A DNA stretch of 64,000 nt from JACMRP01 sp047302465 (GCF_047302465.1 NZ_CP178621.1:806001-870000); one strand, 5' to 3'; numbered from the stretch's first letter, positions 25,563 through 35,269 are shown. A program made the numbers and translations. Notes: generated by a model not told the origin, from the sequence alone.

Positions 25563-27339
25563 GGTTCACCTCCGAGCTGGATTGGACGCTGACAATGGTT
25601 CGGAAGCTCGGACTTGTTTGCATGAGTTCTTCGGCAGGACCCATGGCTTCAATCATGCCATCTTTAAGAACGATAATTTTGTCGGCACTTTTCAAAGAAC
25701 TCAAACGATGCGCGACCGTGATACGAGTTTGCTTTTTTGCCGCTCGTACAAGTTCTTCTTCGATCATTTTTTCAGTGCGTGTATCCACGGCACTTAAAGA
25801 GTCATCCAAAATCAAAAATGGCGAAGTCAGAATCAAGCCACGAGCAATACTTAGGCGCTGTTTTTGGCCACCAGACAGGTTCACGCCACGTTCGCCCAAT
25901 TGAGAGTCAAACTTTTGCGGAAGATTTTCGATTTCACCGTGAATGTTCACAACATGGGTCATGCGCTCGACGGAAGTAAACTCAGGATCCAAATTCATGC
26001 CATAGCTAATATTTTTAGATACGGTCTCGCTAAACAAGAACACTTCTTGAGTCACCAGCACCATAACGGCGCGAAGGCTTTTCAGCGTGTATTTCTCGAT
26101 CGGAAGGGTGTTGATAAAAATCTGCCCTTCATTGACTGGATACATACGTAGTAGCAAATTCACGAGCGTGCTTTTGCCGGAACCGACTTGACCCATCAAT
26201 CCCACGTGCTCGCCAACACGGATTTGGAAAGAAATATTTTTCAGTACATAGACTTCGCTGCCCGGATATTTGAAAGAGACATTGCGGAATTCCAAAGAGT
26301 TAAACTCGCGAAGATCGACCGTGCCTGTATCCGGAATATCCGTGTCTTGAACCATGACTTCTTTAATACGATCAATCGAAGCGCGGCCTTTTTCAAAGTA
26401 CGAAAACCCAAGCCCCAGCGCCGTTACAGGCCACACCATTTTTTGAATATAACGATGGAAAGCAACGAAAGTTCCGATGGTCACGGTTCCTAGGTACAAA
26501 TCATTTGCTGCAATGAAAAACAAAATGACCGAGCCGCTAGTGACGCCAAACTCCATCACCGGCATAAAAAGCGCGTCGATGAAAGCGACTTTGTTATTAG
26601 CAGCTTCCACTTTGCGACTGCTTTGGCAGAACATGTCTGTGCGGTGATCTTCTTGCGCGTAGGATTTCACAACACGAATCCCGCCGATCGTTTCCTGGGT
26701 TACGCCTGTAAGCTCCGAGAACCGGTCTTGAGAAATCTTGTAATTTTTGTGAATCAACTTCATCACTCTATTGATAAGAAATGGAACTAACGGCAAAAGA
26801 ATCAGCGTCTGCCACGTCCACGTGAAGTTCATCGTGAACATTACTGGCAGAATGATGATCAAGTAAATCACGCCGTCCATGAAGATCAAAAGGCCTGGGC
26901 CAATCGCCTGGCGGAACGACGTCACGTCATTGGTCAAAACACTCATCAATTCGCCGACTTGATTTTTTTGAAAGAAGCTCGGGCCTAGAGTTGTGAAGTG
27001 TTTGAAAATGCGCAGACGCATGTCTTCCATCGCGTAGGTATGAAACTTACCGAAGTTGCGGCGCCAAGCATAGCGAGTGATCCCCAAGCAGGTAAGGGTC
27101 GCAATCAAAAACATGCTAGTGCGGCCGAGGTCGCCGAGAGGCTGATGTTTTTCAATCTGATCAATGCCGACTTTTAAAAGCAAAGGATAAAGACCATCCA
27201 AAGCATTGGTAATAACTAGCAAAAAAATCCCGGCAAAAAACGCTCGCGGTTGATAGCGAATGTAGTGAAGCAGTGGATTTTTAAACAGCTTGGTGGTTTC
27301 AGCGGTATTTTCTGGGGTCGAAGAGTAGGTGGCCGACAT
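25555..27339 (-). CDS. mdlA: ABC exporter subunit with non-catalytic Walker B, MdlA-like
   Basis: 594 residues: six-helix membrane domain then an ABC ATPase domain. Walker A is GQVGSGKST, the signature is canonical (LSGGQKQRL), but Walker B ends LILDDSLSAVD with Asp in place of the catalytic Glu. The H-loop is VAHRLSS. The Asp here and the altered signature in the partner both fall in the same composite site, so one of the two ATP sites of the heterodimer is degenerate, as in MdlA/MdlB. It is the first gene of an mdlA-mdlB-thioesterase operon. Confidence 0.88.
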   Translation of the reverse strand: MSATYSSTPENTAETTKLFKNPLLHYIRYQPRAFFAGIFLLVITNALDGLYPLLLKVGIDQIEKHQPLGDLGRTSMFLIATLTCLGITRYAWRRNFGKFHTYAMEDMRLRIFKHFTTLGPSFFQKNQVGELMSVLTNDVTSFRQAIGPGLLIFMDGVIYLIIILPVMFTMNFTWTWQTLILLPLVPFLINRVMKLIHKNYKISQDRFSELTGVTQETIGGIRVVKSYAQEDHRTDMFCQSSRKVEAANNKVAFIDALFMPVMEFGVTSGSVILFFIAANDLYLGTVTIGTFVAFHRYIQKMVWPVTALGLGFSYFEKGRASIDRIKEVMVQDTDIPDTGTVDLREFNSLEFRNVSFKYPGSEVYVLKNISFQIRVGEHVGLMGQVGSGKSTLVNLLLRMYPVNEGQIFINTLPIEKYTLKSLRAVMVLVTQEVFLFSETVSKNISYGMNLDPEFTSVERMTHVVNIHGEIENLPQKFDSQLGERGVNLSGGQKQRLSIARGLILTSPFLILDDSLSAVDTRTEKMIEEELVRAAKKQTRITVAHRLSSLKSADKIIVLKDGMIEAMGPAEELMQTSPSFRTIVSVQSSSEVNHE

Positions 27340-27350
27340 AGGGCCCCACT

Positions 27351-27385
27351 ATAATAAAAAAGGGATGGCTTGTCGCCATCCCTTT
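27351..27385 (-). terminator. Terminator of the secreted subtilase gene
   Basis: A ten-pair stem (27359-27368 with 27376-27385) with a seven-base loop. On the - strand it is followed by TTTTTATTAT. It separates the protease gene from mdlA downstream. Confidence 0.9.
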
Positions 27386-27407
27386 GTAGATTTTCAAAGA
27401 AAAAATC

Positions 27408-28856
27408 TTAGTAGTGCATCAACGCATTTACGTCGAGTTTACCCTCTGTCACAAGTTTGCCTTGCGCCGCAGGGATTTTTTGAGCTGTCGCCATGATAGC
27501 CGCTTTTACTTCTTGCCATGTTTTGCTTGGATGCGCAGACCAGTAAAGAGCCGCCGCACCAGCAACGTGTGGAGTCGCCATAGAAGTTCCGTCCCAGCTT
27601 GCTTTGAAGCCATACTTGTCGATCACCATGTCAGAGTATTCGCTGCCAACAGTTGTCGAGAAAACCTTCACGCCAGGAGCGCCAATATCAACAGACTTAA
27701 CACCCCAGTTCGAGAAAGAACCGAAGTTGTTAGCCACGTCCAAAGCCGCTACAGAAATGATTGTGTCATGTGGGTAGCTTGCAGGATATGCAGGTTTTGG
27801 ATCGTTGTCGTTATCATAACCTTTACCTTGGTGACCGTTACCAGCCGCTGCAACAAAAAGAGTCCCTTTGTCTTGAGCGTATTGGATAGCATCACGAAGA
27901 GCTTGGTTGCTTTGACCATCTGCTGGATCTTCACCCTCAGAACCCCAAGAGTTTGAAAGAACTTTCGCGCCATTATCAACCGCGTAACGGATCGCTTTGA
28001 TCGCGTCAGCAGTTGTGCCTTGGCCTTTGTCAGAGATGAAACGCAAAGACATGATTTTTACGTTCGGAGCAACACCCGCAATACCAATACCGTTATCGCT
28101 GCGAGCTGCAACGTTTCCAGCGCAGTGAGTTCCGTGACCTGGGTTACCGCCAGTCAATAGTTGCAGAGGCTCTACTGCTAAGTCGTAAGGTTTGTTGTCA
28201 TTAGAAACGAAGTCCCAACCAACCATATCGTCAACATAGCCATTGCCGTCGTCGTCAATTCCATTGTTTGCGATTTCTTTAGAGTTTCTCCAAAGATTTG
28301 GCAGTAAATCTTCGTGTGTGTAATCAACGCCAGTGTCGATAACTGCCACGATCATTTCCGGAGAACCCTTGGTTACTTTCCATGCATCCATTACGTTGGC
28401 GTTTTGCATGCCCCATTGGTTGTTGAAAAGCGGATCCATACCAGCGCGCTGTTGTGGCGCATCAACGATATCTGGATTGTCGAGATACTTTTTGTCTTTC
28501 TGAACGCCTACATCCTGACGAGCTGCGAATCTTTTAATAGCCGCGCGACGGAGTGGATCTTGAACTGTGTAGTCTTCCAATAAACGAATCGGATAGTTCG
28601 GTTGAACGTATTCGATACCTGTGCCTTGAGCCATGGCCTGAACGGCTTTTGCGCTGAGTTTCCCCCCTTCAACGCGAATCCATTGGTCATTAATTTGCTC
28701 AACTTTGGCGCCATTGCCTTCAAATTGTGCAAAAGCCTGCATGCTGTATGCTGCATTTGGAGCAAGCTTAATCAAAAGATCTTGTTTTGCTTCCTTAGGA
28801 GCTGCTTGAGCCGTCAAACTGAGGCCCAGAACTGCCGTAAAAATGTGCAATAACAT
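27408..28856 (-). CDS. Secreted subtilisin-family (S8) serine protease with I9 propeptide
   Basis: 482 residues. Signal peptide 1-19 (AQA-A), then an I9-like propeptide (about 25-92, LLIKLAPNA to GIEYVQPNYPI) that would fold and inhibit the enzyme until processing. The catalytic domain has Asp174 (AVIDTGVD), His241 (GHGTHCAG), Asn340 (AAGN) and Ser425 (GTSMATPH). The DDDGNGYVDD segment (about 201-210) looks like a calcium site. GAGGGGG precedes the ATG. It is probably an exported digestive protease. It is transcribed alone, ending at the terminator at 27351-27385. Confidence 0.95.
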   Translation of the reverse strand: MLLHIFTAVLGLSLTAQAAPKEAKQDLLIKLAPNAAYSMQAFAQFEGNGAKVEQINDQWIRVEGGKLSAKAVQAMAQGTGIEYVQPNYPIRLLEDYTVQDPLRRAAIKRFAARQDVGVQKDKKYLDNPDIVDAPQQRAGMDPLFNNQWGMQNANVMDAWKVTKGSPEMIVAVIDTGVDYTHEDLLPNLWRNSKEIANNGIDDDGNGYVDDMVGWDFVSNDNKPYDLAVEPLQLLTGGNPGHGTHCAGNVAARSDNGIGIAGVAPNVKIMSLRFISDKGQGTTADAIKAIRYAVDNGAKVLSNSWGSEGEDPADGQSNQALRDAIQYAQDKGTLFVAAAGNGHQGKGYDNDNDPKPAYPASYPHDTIISVAALDVANNFGSFSNWGVKSVDIGAPGVKVFSTTVGSEYSDMVIDKYGFKASWDGTSMATPHVAGAAALYWSAHPSKTWQEVKAAIMATAQKIPAAQGKLVTEGKLDVNALMHY

Positions 28857-29067
28857 GAATTCCCCCTCTCATGTTGTATTAACAAACCTTCGTTGGTTCT
28901 AACTTTCAATTCTAGGAACAAGCTTTCTCGAGAATCAAACCTAAACAGCAGTCAGGGAGCGTGCGCGTTGAAGTAAATGAGACCGAGTCTCTAAATTATC
29001 TATCTAGTTGTCATGGCTCGGGATTTTCTGTAACTAATTGAGAGTCAAATGAAAATGGAGTGTTCAC

Positions 29068-29631
29068 ATGAATACAGCTAATGGAGCTGATCAGACAAAA
29101 CCTGGTCAGAATTTAGCAACTCAATCTATCGACGATATGTCACGCAGTTATGCGTTCACAACTCGTCTAGATGATATCGTTGCATGGGGTAGAAAAAATG
29201 CTTTGTGGCCAATGCCGTACGGAACTGCCTGCTGCGGGATTGAACTGATGTCTGTGATGGGGCCACGTTATGACCTTGCTCGTTTCGGAGCAGAGGTTGT
29301 GCGTTTCTCTCCTCGCCAAGCGGACTTGTTGCTTGTTGCGGGAACAATCACTGAAAAGATGGCTCCAGTTCTCGTGCGCATCTATCAACAAATGTTGGAA
29401 CCAAAATACGTGATCTCTATGGGCGCTTGTGCAAGCTCTGGTGGTTTCTACCGCGCTTATCACGTACTTCAAGGCGCTGACAAAGTAATCCCTGTCGACG
29501 TTTACGTTCCAGGTTGCCCTCCAACTCCAGAAGCGGTTTTGGATGGCGTGATGGCTTTGCAAAGAATGATCGCGAAACATACACCACGTCCTTGGAAGGA
29601 CAATTGGAAGTCTCCGTATGAGCAAGCTTGA
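29068..29631 (+). CDS. nuoB: NADH-quinone oxidoreductase subunit B
   Basis: 187 residues. The N2 iron-sulfur cluster ligands are visible: the adjacent Cys pair in GTACCGIELM, the Cys of GACASSGG, and the Cys of VPGCPPTPE. NuoB carries the last cluster before quinone in the connecting part of complex I. It begins the operon; no nuoA precedes it. A weak promoter is possible upstream (TTGAAG at 28968, CTAAAT at 28991, 17 bases apart). The stop overlaps the nuoCD start by 14 bases. Confidence 0.95.
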   Translation: MNTANGADQTKPGQNLATQSIDDMSRSYAFTTRLDDIVAWGRKNALWPMPYGTACCGIELMSVMGPRYDLARFGAEVVRFSPRQADLLLVAGTITEKMAPVLVRIYQQMLEPKYVISMGACASSGGFYRAYHVLQGADKVIPVDVYVPGCPPTPEAVLDGVMALQRMIAKHTPRPWKDNWKSPYEQA

Positions 29632-31300
29632 TAATATTAAACAAGACCTGGCGTCGAAGTTTAACGTCGCCAATTACAAATTCGTACACGCTTTCGGTGA
29701 TGACGTTCTCGAGATTCCGAAAGAAGACATCATTCCTGTTCTTCGTCATTTCAAGGCGACGCAACGTTTTGATTTCTTGATGGACATCTGCGGTGTGGAC
29801 TATCCGTCCCGCGCAAAACGTTTTGATGTCGTTTATCACCTGTTCTCTTCAAAAGATTCTTCTCGTTTGCGTATCAAGTGCGCGGTCGCAGAAGGCGAGA
29901 CCATCGAGTCTGCGATCAACACATGGGTTGGTGCTGACTGGTTCGAGCGTGAAGCATTCGACATGTTTGGAGTCGTTTTCACAGGCCATCCAAACCTTCG
30001 TAAAATTTTGACTCATCATCAGTTCGTGGGTCATCCACTTCGCAAAGATTACGAAGCGGATCACCAACAACATTGCACAGAGCCTTTGCCAATTCATTTC
30101 AACAATGAGCCTGGCGTCGACGGTTCTGTTTTGAACGATCGCTATGTTCCTTTGAACATCGGTCCTTCGCATCCAGCGATGCACGGAACTTTGCGTGTGA
30201 TGGTCGAGTTGGACGGTGAAACTATCGTTCGTGCAAATCCTGAAATCGGTTATTTGCACCGCTGCTTCGAGAAGATGGCAGAAACTCACCCATACAATCA
30301 GGTGATTCCATACACAGATCGTTTGAACTACTGCTCAGCACCTATGAACAACGTAGGTTACTGTAAAGCGGTTGAAAGACTTTTGGGCGTGGACATTCCA
30401 CCGAAAGCTCAAGCGATGCGTGTAGTATTGTCGGAGCTTTCTCGTATCATCGATCATATTATCGCGGTTGGTACTGGAGGCGTGGATTTGGGCGCATTGT
30501 CTGCGTTCTTCCATCTCTTCACTTACCGTGAAAAAGTATATACTTTGTTTGAAAAACTCTGCGGAGCTCGTTTGACTGTGTCGATGACTCGCGTGGGTGG
30601 TATGGCTCAAGATACACCAGAAGGCTGGTGGGATGATGTTCTAGCATTCTGTAAAGACATGCGCATGCAAGTCGACGAGATCTCTCGTTTGATGTTGGAC
30701 AATAAAATCTTCATTAAGCGTACCCAAGGTGTTTGCCCAGTGACTGCTGCTGAAGCTGTTCAATGGGGTTACACAGGTCCTTTGCTTCGCGCTTCGGGTG
30801 TGAACCTCGATTTGCGTAAAGCCTCTCCTTATTATGGATATGATGCTTTGAACTTCGATGTTCCAGTAGGAACGAACGGTGACATCTATGATCGTTACTT
30901 GGTTCGTATCGAAGAGATGAGACAATCTATCCGTATCATCGAGCAAATCTGTAAAAACCCTCCGGGCGGTGATTACACCATCCGTGACAAAGGCATCGTT
31001 CTTCCAGAGAAGAAAGATGTTTACGGAAATATCGAAGGTTTGATGAATCACTTCATGTTGATCATTAAAGGTCTTCGTCCACCTGCTGGAGAAGTTTACG
31101 ATGCAACTGAAGCTGCCAACGGAGAGTTGGGCTTCTACTTGATCAGTGACGGTTCTGCGAATCCATATCGCTTGAAAGTACGTCCTCCTTGCTTCGCTAT
31201 CTATCAATCATTCCCGTCTGTAGTAAAAGGCTCGATGATTGCGGATGCGATTGCTACGGTCGCAAGTATGAATCTTATCGCCGGCGAATTGGACCGCTAA
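29618..31300 (+). CDS. nuoCD: NADH-quinone oxidoreductase fused subunits C and D
   Basis: 560 residues. The NuoC (30 kDa) domain spans about 1-150, with the family segment WFEREAFDMFGVVFTGHP. The NuoD (49 kDa) domain starts at about 168 with LNIGPSHPAMHGTLR and continues through the quinone-site helices. C and D are separate in many bacteria and fused here as in E. coli. The protein forms the quinone-binding cavity with NuoB. Its start lies inside the end of nuoB (14-base overlap); nuoE follows after 15 bases. Confidence 0.96.
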   Translation: MSKLDNIKQDLASKFNVANYKFVHAFGDDVLEIPKEDIIPVLRHFKATQRFDFLMDICGVDYPSRAKRFDVVYHLFSSKDSSRLRIKCAVAEGETIESAINTWVGADWFEREAFDMFGVVFTGHPNLRKILTHHQFVGHPLRKDYEADHQQHCTEPLPIHFNNEPGVDGSVLNDRYVPLNIGPSHPAMHGTLRVMVELDGETIVRANPEIGYLHRCFEKMAETHPYNQVIPYTDRLNYCSAPMNNVGYCKAVERLLGVDIPPKAQAMRVVLSELSRIIDHIIAVGTGGVDLGALSAFFHLFTYREKVYTLFEKLCGARLTVSMTRVGGMAQDTPEGWWDDVLAFCKDMRMQVDEISRLMLDNKIFIKRTQGVCPVTAAEAVQWGYTGPLLRASGVNLDLRKASPYYGYDALNFDVPVGTNGDIYDRYLVRIEEMRQSIRIIEQICKNPPGGDYTIRDKGIVLPEKKDVYGNIEGLMNHFMLIIKGLRPPAGEVYDATEAANGELGFYLISDGSANPYRLKVRPPCFAIYQSFPSVVKGSMIADAIATVASMNLIAGELDR

Positions 31301-31315
31301 TTCGGAGTATATAGA

Positions 31316-31789
31316 ATGTTTAAGTTGTCTGAAGAGGGATTGAAAAAAGTTAAGTTGGAGCTCGCTCGTTACGAAACGAAAGAGTCTGCAATTATTCCTA
31401 GCCTGTACGTTGCCCAAAAGGAAAACAACGGCTGGGTGAATAACGACGTGATTCATGCGTTGTCTGCAGCGATGGAAATTCCAGCAAGTAAAATCAACGA
31501 AGTTTTTAAGTTCTATACAATGTTCAACCAAGAGAAGGTGGGTAAATACCACGTGCAAGTTTGCACCAATATCTCTTGTGCTTTGAACGGCAGCCGTGAA
31601 CTTGCAAGCCACATTTGCCACGAGTTGAAAGTGAAGTTTAACGACATTACTCCAGACGGTCGTTTCACGATTTCTAAAGTGGAATGCTTGGGTTCATGCG
31701 GAACTGCTCCGATGATGCAAGTAAATGATAAGTACTATGAGAATTTGACTCCAGAATCAGCGATGAATTTGTTGAGAGGGATGAAGTAA
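31316..31789 (+). CDS. nuoE: NADH-quinone oxidoreductase subunit E
   Basis: 157 residues of the thioredoxin-like 2Fe-2S subunit (24 kDa). Cluster ligands are the Cys of VCTNISC (two Cys) and of ECLGSCGTAP (two Cys). It sits beside NuoF at the NADH-oxidising tip of complex I. GGAG is placed about ten bases before the ATG at 31316. Its stop overlaps the nuoF ATG (TAATG at 31787-31791). Confidence 0.94.
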   Translation: MFKLSEEGLKKVKLELARYETKESAIIPSLYVAQKENNGWVNNDVIHALSAAMEIPASKINEVFKFYTMFNQEKVGKYHVQVCTNISCALNGSRELASHICHELKVKFNDITPDGRFTISKVECLGSCGTAPMMQVNDKYYENLTPESAMNLLRGMK

Positions 31790-33078
31790 TGGAATCAAAA
31801 CTATTGACGGAATTTTATCACCTCGACGAGTTCAGAACTCTTGAGGGTTACAAAAAGAATGGCGGTTACGTTCAATTGGCGAAAGCTTTGAAAATGCAAC
31901 CGCAACAAATCATCGACGAAGTGAAGGCTTCTGGTCTTCGTGGTCGCGGTGGTGCGGGTTTCCCAACTGGAACGAAATGGTCTTTCCTTCCTAAAAATAA
32001 TGAACCTCGTTATTTGTTGTGCAATGCCGATGAAGGCGAGCCTGGGACTTTCAAAGACCGTATGATGATGGAGAGAGCTCCACATCAATTGATCGAGGGC
32101 ATGATCATCTCTGCTTTCGCAATCGGTTCTAAAAAGAGCTACATCTATATTCGTGGTGAATACCACTATCCAATCTCTGTTGTCGAAAAAGCGATTCGTG
32201 AAGCTTACGATGCAGGTTTGCTTGGCAAAAACATCATGGGCTCTGGCTTTGACCACGATATGGACGTGTACAGCGGTGCTGGCGCGTATATCTGCGGTGA
32301 AGAGACGGGTATGATTTCTTCTTTGGAAGGCGCGAAAGGCCAACCAAAATTGAAGCCTCCATTCCCAGCGGTTCAAGGTTACCTTCGTAAACCAACAATC
32401 GTGAATAACGTAGAAACTTTGGCAGCTGTAAAATACATCCTTCGTGATGGTGCGGCTGCTTATCGTAAACACGGAACCGAGAAATCTCCTGGTACAAAAT
32501 TGTTCTCTTTGTCTGGCAACGTTGTGAAGCCGGGCAACTACGAAGTTCCACTGGCTTATCCTTTGATTGATTTGATCAACAAAGAGGGCGGCGGAATGAA
32601 GCCAGGCCGTAAGTTGAAAGCGGTTATTCCTGGCGGATCTTCTGCTCCTGTGATGACGGCGGCGGAAGTTGAAAAAGCGACTTTGGATTATGAATGTTTA
32701 GCAGGCATGGGCACCATGCTTGGTTCAGGTGCTGTGATCGTTATCGACGATTCTCAGTGCATGGTCGATATGTTGGGAGTTCTGACTCACTTCTATCACC
32801 ACGAATCTTGCGGTCAGTGCACTCCTTGTCGTGAAGGCACGGGCTGGTTGAACAAGATCGTTCACTCGATCTTGGAAGGCAAAGGCCGTTTACAGGACAT
32901 CGAGCTTCTAGAGAAAGTAGCTGACAACATGAAGGGCCGTACTATTTGCGCTCTTTCAGATGCCGCTGCTTTGCCAGTATTAAGTTTCGTCTCCAAGTTC
33001 CGTGATGAATTTGAATTCTATGTTCGTGAAGGACGTTCTAAAGTGAAGGGTACTACGTATGCCGAAATGCACCATTAA
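31789..33078 (+). CDS. nuoF: NADH-quinone oxidoreductase subunit F
   Basis: 429 residues. The NADH-binding glycine loop is LRGRGGAGFPTGTKW near residues 45-60, and the FMN-site NADEGEPGTFKDR follows. The 4Fe-4S ligands are CGQCTPCREG plus a later Cys (GRTICALSDA). This subunit takes electrons from NADH through FMN and is the entry point of the complex. The last 20 bases overlap the start of nuoG. Confidence 0.96.
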   Translation: MESKLLTEFYHLDEFRTLEGYKKNGGYVQLAKALKMQPQQIIDEVKASGLRGRGGAGFPTGTKWSFLPKNNEPRYLLCNADEGEPGTFKDRMMMERAPHQLIEGMIISAFAIGSKKSYIYIRGEYHYPISVVEKAIREAYDAGLLGKNIMGSGFDHDMDVYSGAGAYICGEETGMISSLEGAKGQPKLKPPFPAVQGYLRKPTIVNNVETLAAVKYILRDGAAAYRKHGTEKSPGTKLFSLSGNVVKPGNYEVPLAYPLIDLINKEGGGMKPGRKLKAVIPGGSSAPVMTAAEVEKATLDYECLAGMGTMLGSGAVIVIDDSQCMVDMLGVLTHFYHHESCGQCTPCREGTGWLNKIVHSILEGKGRLQDIELLEKVADNMKGRTICALSDAAALPVLSFVSKFRDEFEFYVREGRSKVKGTTYAEMHH

Positions 33079-34645
33079 CGGAAAAGAAATCGAAGTAAAA
33101 GAGGGTTCGACGATCATCGAGGCAATGTACAAGATGAATGAGTCGATTGCTCACTATTGCTATCACCCGGGCTTGAGCGTTGCGGGTGTGTGCCGTCTTT
33201 GCATGGTAGAGGTTGAAGGAAATCCACGTGTTCAGATCGCTTGTAATACGGCTGTGACTGAAGGCATGAAAATCAACAACACTTCCGCGAAAGTAAAAGA
33301 CGCTGCGAAGTGGGGTCTTGATTTCCACTTGATCAACCATCCTTTGGATTGCCCTATCTGCGACCAAGCGGGTGAGTGCGGTTTGCAAGATCAGTACATG
33401 GAGTTCGGTAAATACGATCCCGAAATGGCTGAGAAGAAGCAAAAGAAACACAAAGTAGTGGATTTGGGTCCGACAGTTGTTTTGGATTCAGAACGTTGCA
33501 TCCTTTGCTCTCGTTGCGTGCGCTTCACAGACGAAGTTTCTAAAACTTCTGAGTTGGGTCTTTTCAACCGTGGTGATCGTACAGAGATCGGTACTGTTGA
33601 AGGCGTTCAACTTGATAACAAATACTCTTTGAATGTGGTGGATATCTGCCCAGTCGGAGCTTTGACTTCTAAAGATTTCCGTTTCCGTCAGCGCGTGTGG
33701 TATCTCAAAGATGCTGAAACGGTCTGCACAGGTTGCTCTACGGGTTGTAACGTGAAGGTATACTTCAATAAAGAAGGTATGTTCCGCGTGAAGCCAGTTT
33801 ACAACGAAGCTGTGAACGGTCACTGGATGTGCGATGAAGGTCGCGACATCTATAAGTTCGTGAACAAAGACGTTCGTCTTTTGAAAGCGAAAAAAGGTCA
33901 GGGCGGTTCTTGGACAGAAATGGCTCCAGGAGCGGCAGCGAAAGACTTGGCTCCAGTGTTGAGCAAGGCTGCTGGTGAATCTTTGGCGTTGGTATTGACT
34001 GCTCAATACACAGTTGAAGAGTACGAAGCAATCATTAGCACTTTCGTGAATACTTTCAAAACTAAGAAGATTTTCTTCTGGATCAACAACAAAGAGTCTT
34101 TTGAAACTTTCGATGGTTTGCTCCTTCGTGGTGACAAAAATCCAAATACAAAAGGCTTGTTGAAAACTCTTGAGAAGTACGGTGTGACCGCTTCTTGGGG
34201 TGAGTTGAAATCAGGTCTTGATAGCGGTGCTATCAAAACTGTGGTTGTTGCAGGTCCAGAGAACCAAGCTGTGTTCCCAGACTTAAAAGAAAGAATCACA
34301 GAGTTGAGCAAAGCTCAGAACCTGATCTGGATGCAAGCGGGCAGCAATGCACAGCTTGAGTCTTTGAAGGGCAATGTGACTTTGATCCCATTGAAAACTT
34401 TCGTAGAAAAGAACGGTACATTCATTAATCACCAAGGCATGGAACAGAAGTTCAAACGTGTAACAACGGTTGTTTCTGAAGCTTTGACTTTGGATCAAGC
34501 AGTTCAATTGTTTGCGGGTCAAGAGATCAAGATCTCTGCAACTCCAGTAGTTGACACTTTCGTCGAGACAAATCGTCGTACTGATGAAGTGATGCTTGAG
34601 CACAGAAAAAAGAATGAATTCGTGTTTAAGAGAGGTAGCCTATGA
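33059..34645 (+). CDS. nuoG: NADH-quinone oxidoreductase subunit G, short form
   Basis: 528 residues. The N-terminal 2Fe-2S ferredoxin domain includes CYHPGLSVAGVCRLCMVE, then the His/Cys-ligated cluster (HPLDCPICDQAGECGLQD), two 4Fe-4S motifs (CILCSRCVRF), and the CTGCSTGCNV cluster. The molybdopterin-like domain that follows is much reduced compared with the roughly 900 residues of E. coli NuoG. It wires electrons from NuoF/E to NuoI. Its start overlaps nuoF by 20 bases, and its stop overlaps the nuoI ATG (ATGA). Confidence 0.94.
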   Translation: MPKCTINGKEIEVKEGSTIIEAMYKMNESIAHYCYHPGLSVAGVCRLCMVEVEGNPRVQIACNTAVTEGMKINNTSAKVKDAAKWGLDFHLINHPLDCPICDQAGECGLQDQYMEFGKYDPEMAEKKQKKHKVVDLGPTVVLDSERCILCSRCVRFTDEVSKTSELGLFNRGDRTEIGTVEGVQLDNKYSLNVVDICPVGALTSKDFRFRQRVWYLKDAETVCTGCSTGCNVKVYFNKEGMFRVKPVYNEAVNGHWMCDEGRDIYKFVNKDVRLLKAKKGQGGSWTEMAPGAAAKDLAPVLSKAAGESLALVLTAQYTVEEYEAIISTFVNTFKTKKIFFWINNKESFETFDGLLLRGDKNPNTKGLLKTLEKYGVTASWGELKSGLDSGAIKTVVVAGPENQAVFPDLKERITELSKAQNLIWMQAGSNAQLESLKGNVTLIPLKTFVEKNGTFINHQGMEQKFKRVTTVVSEALTLDQAVQLFAGQEIKISATPVVDTFVETNRRTDEVMLEHRKKNEFVFKRGSL

Positions 34646-35166
34646 GCGTAGTTCAAAACAATTCCGAAAAGAACAGATGGTATCTGATTGGTATTTTGGG
34701 CGGCATGGGTATCACCATGAAGCATATGTTGAAAAATATTTTCAACAAAAAGCAAATGATGACCCTCAACTACCCAGAAGAAAAGTATGAGTACTCTTCT
34801 CGCTTTAAAGGGAATCACGTTTTGACCGTGAAAAAAGACGGATCTCTTCGTTGCACAGCTTGTATGTTGTGTGCGACGAACTGTCCTGCAGAGTGTATTA
34901 AAATCACGGCTGCAGAACATAACGATCCAACGGTTGAAAAATTCCCTATTAGCTACGAGATTGATATTCTTCGTTGCGTATTCTGCGGCTTCTGTGAGGA
35001 AGCTTGCCCAGTGGATGCAATCCGCTTGGGACCTGAGTGGCAAACTCCAGGCGTAAATGGCGCAAACTTCATTTACGACATCAACCACTTGGCTTATCGT
35101 CCTAATCTTAAGGGCGGTATCCTTACTCATGTTGATGATGAAGAACGTCACAAGGCGGGGATCTAA
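34642..35166 (+). CDS. nuoI: NADH-quinone oxidoreductase subunit I (two 4Fe-4S)
   Basis: 174 residues. Two 4Fe-4S motifs of the 8-iron ferredoxin type are visible: CTACMLCATNCP and CVFCGFCEEACP. NuoI links NuoG to NuoB in the arm. It is the last gene of this nuo cluster; none of the membrane subunits (A, H, J-N) is within the window. The 3' end and terminator are duplicated 0.9 kb downstream (36050-36167). The N-terminal 35 residues contain an Ile/Gly-rich stretch before the iron-sulfur domain. Confidence 0.94.
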   Translation: MSVVQNNSEKNRWYLIGILGGMGITMKHMLKNIFNKKQMMTLNYPEEKYEYSSRFKGNHVLTVKKDGSLRCTACMLCATNCPAECIKITAAEHNDPTVEKFPISYEIDILRCVFCGFCEEACPVDAIRLGPEWQTPGVNGANFIYDINHLAYRPNLKGGILTHVDDEERHKAGI

Positions 35167-35234
35167 TTTTCTGCCTTTTATAGTTTTTGAATCGAAACCC
35201 ACGTTAATAGCGTGGGTTTTTTTTCGTCTTCGAA
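35118..35234 (+). repeat. Direct repeat A: nuoI 3' end plus terminator (resident copy)
   Basis: 117 bases covering the last codons of nuoI, its stop and its terminator. It recurs at 36050-36167 with about six substitutions and one inserted base by eye. Confidence 0.92.
35195..35224 (+). terminator. Terminator of the nuo operon
   Basis: AAACCCACG (35195-35203) pairs with CGTGGGTTT (35211-35219) around a seven-base loop, followed by a T-run to 35224. Confidence 0.93.
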
Positions 35235-35269
35235 TCCGAAAGCTCTGCGCGTTGTTTGTATTGTTGGAA

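Noticed and set aside
28968..28996. Promoter TTGAAG-N17-CTAAAT before nuoB, with GAGAC/GTCTC symmetry in the spacer
   Set aside because: Both boxes are weak and the symmetry is only five bases; not enough to list as a site.
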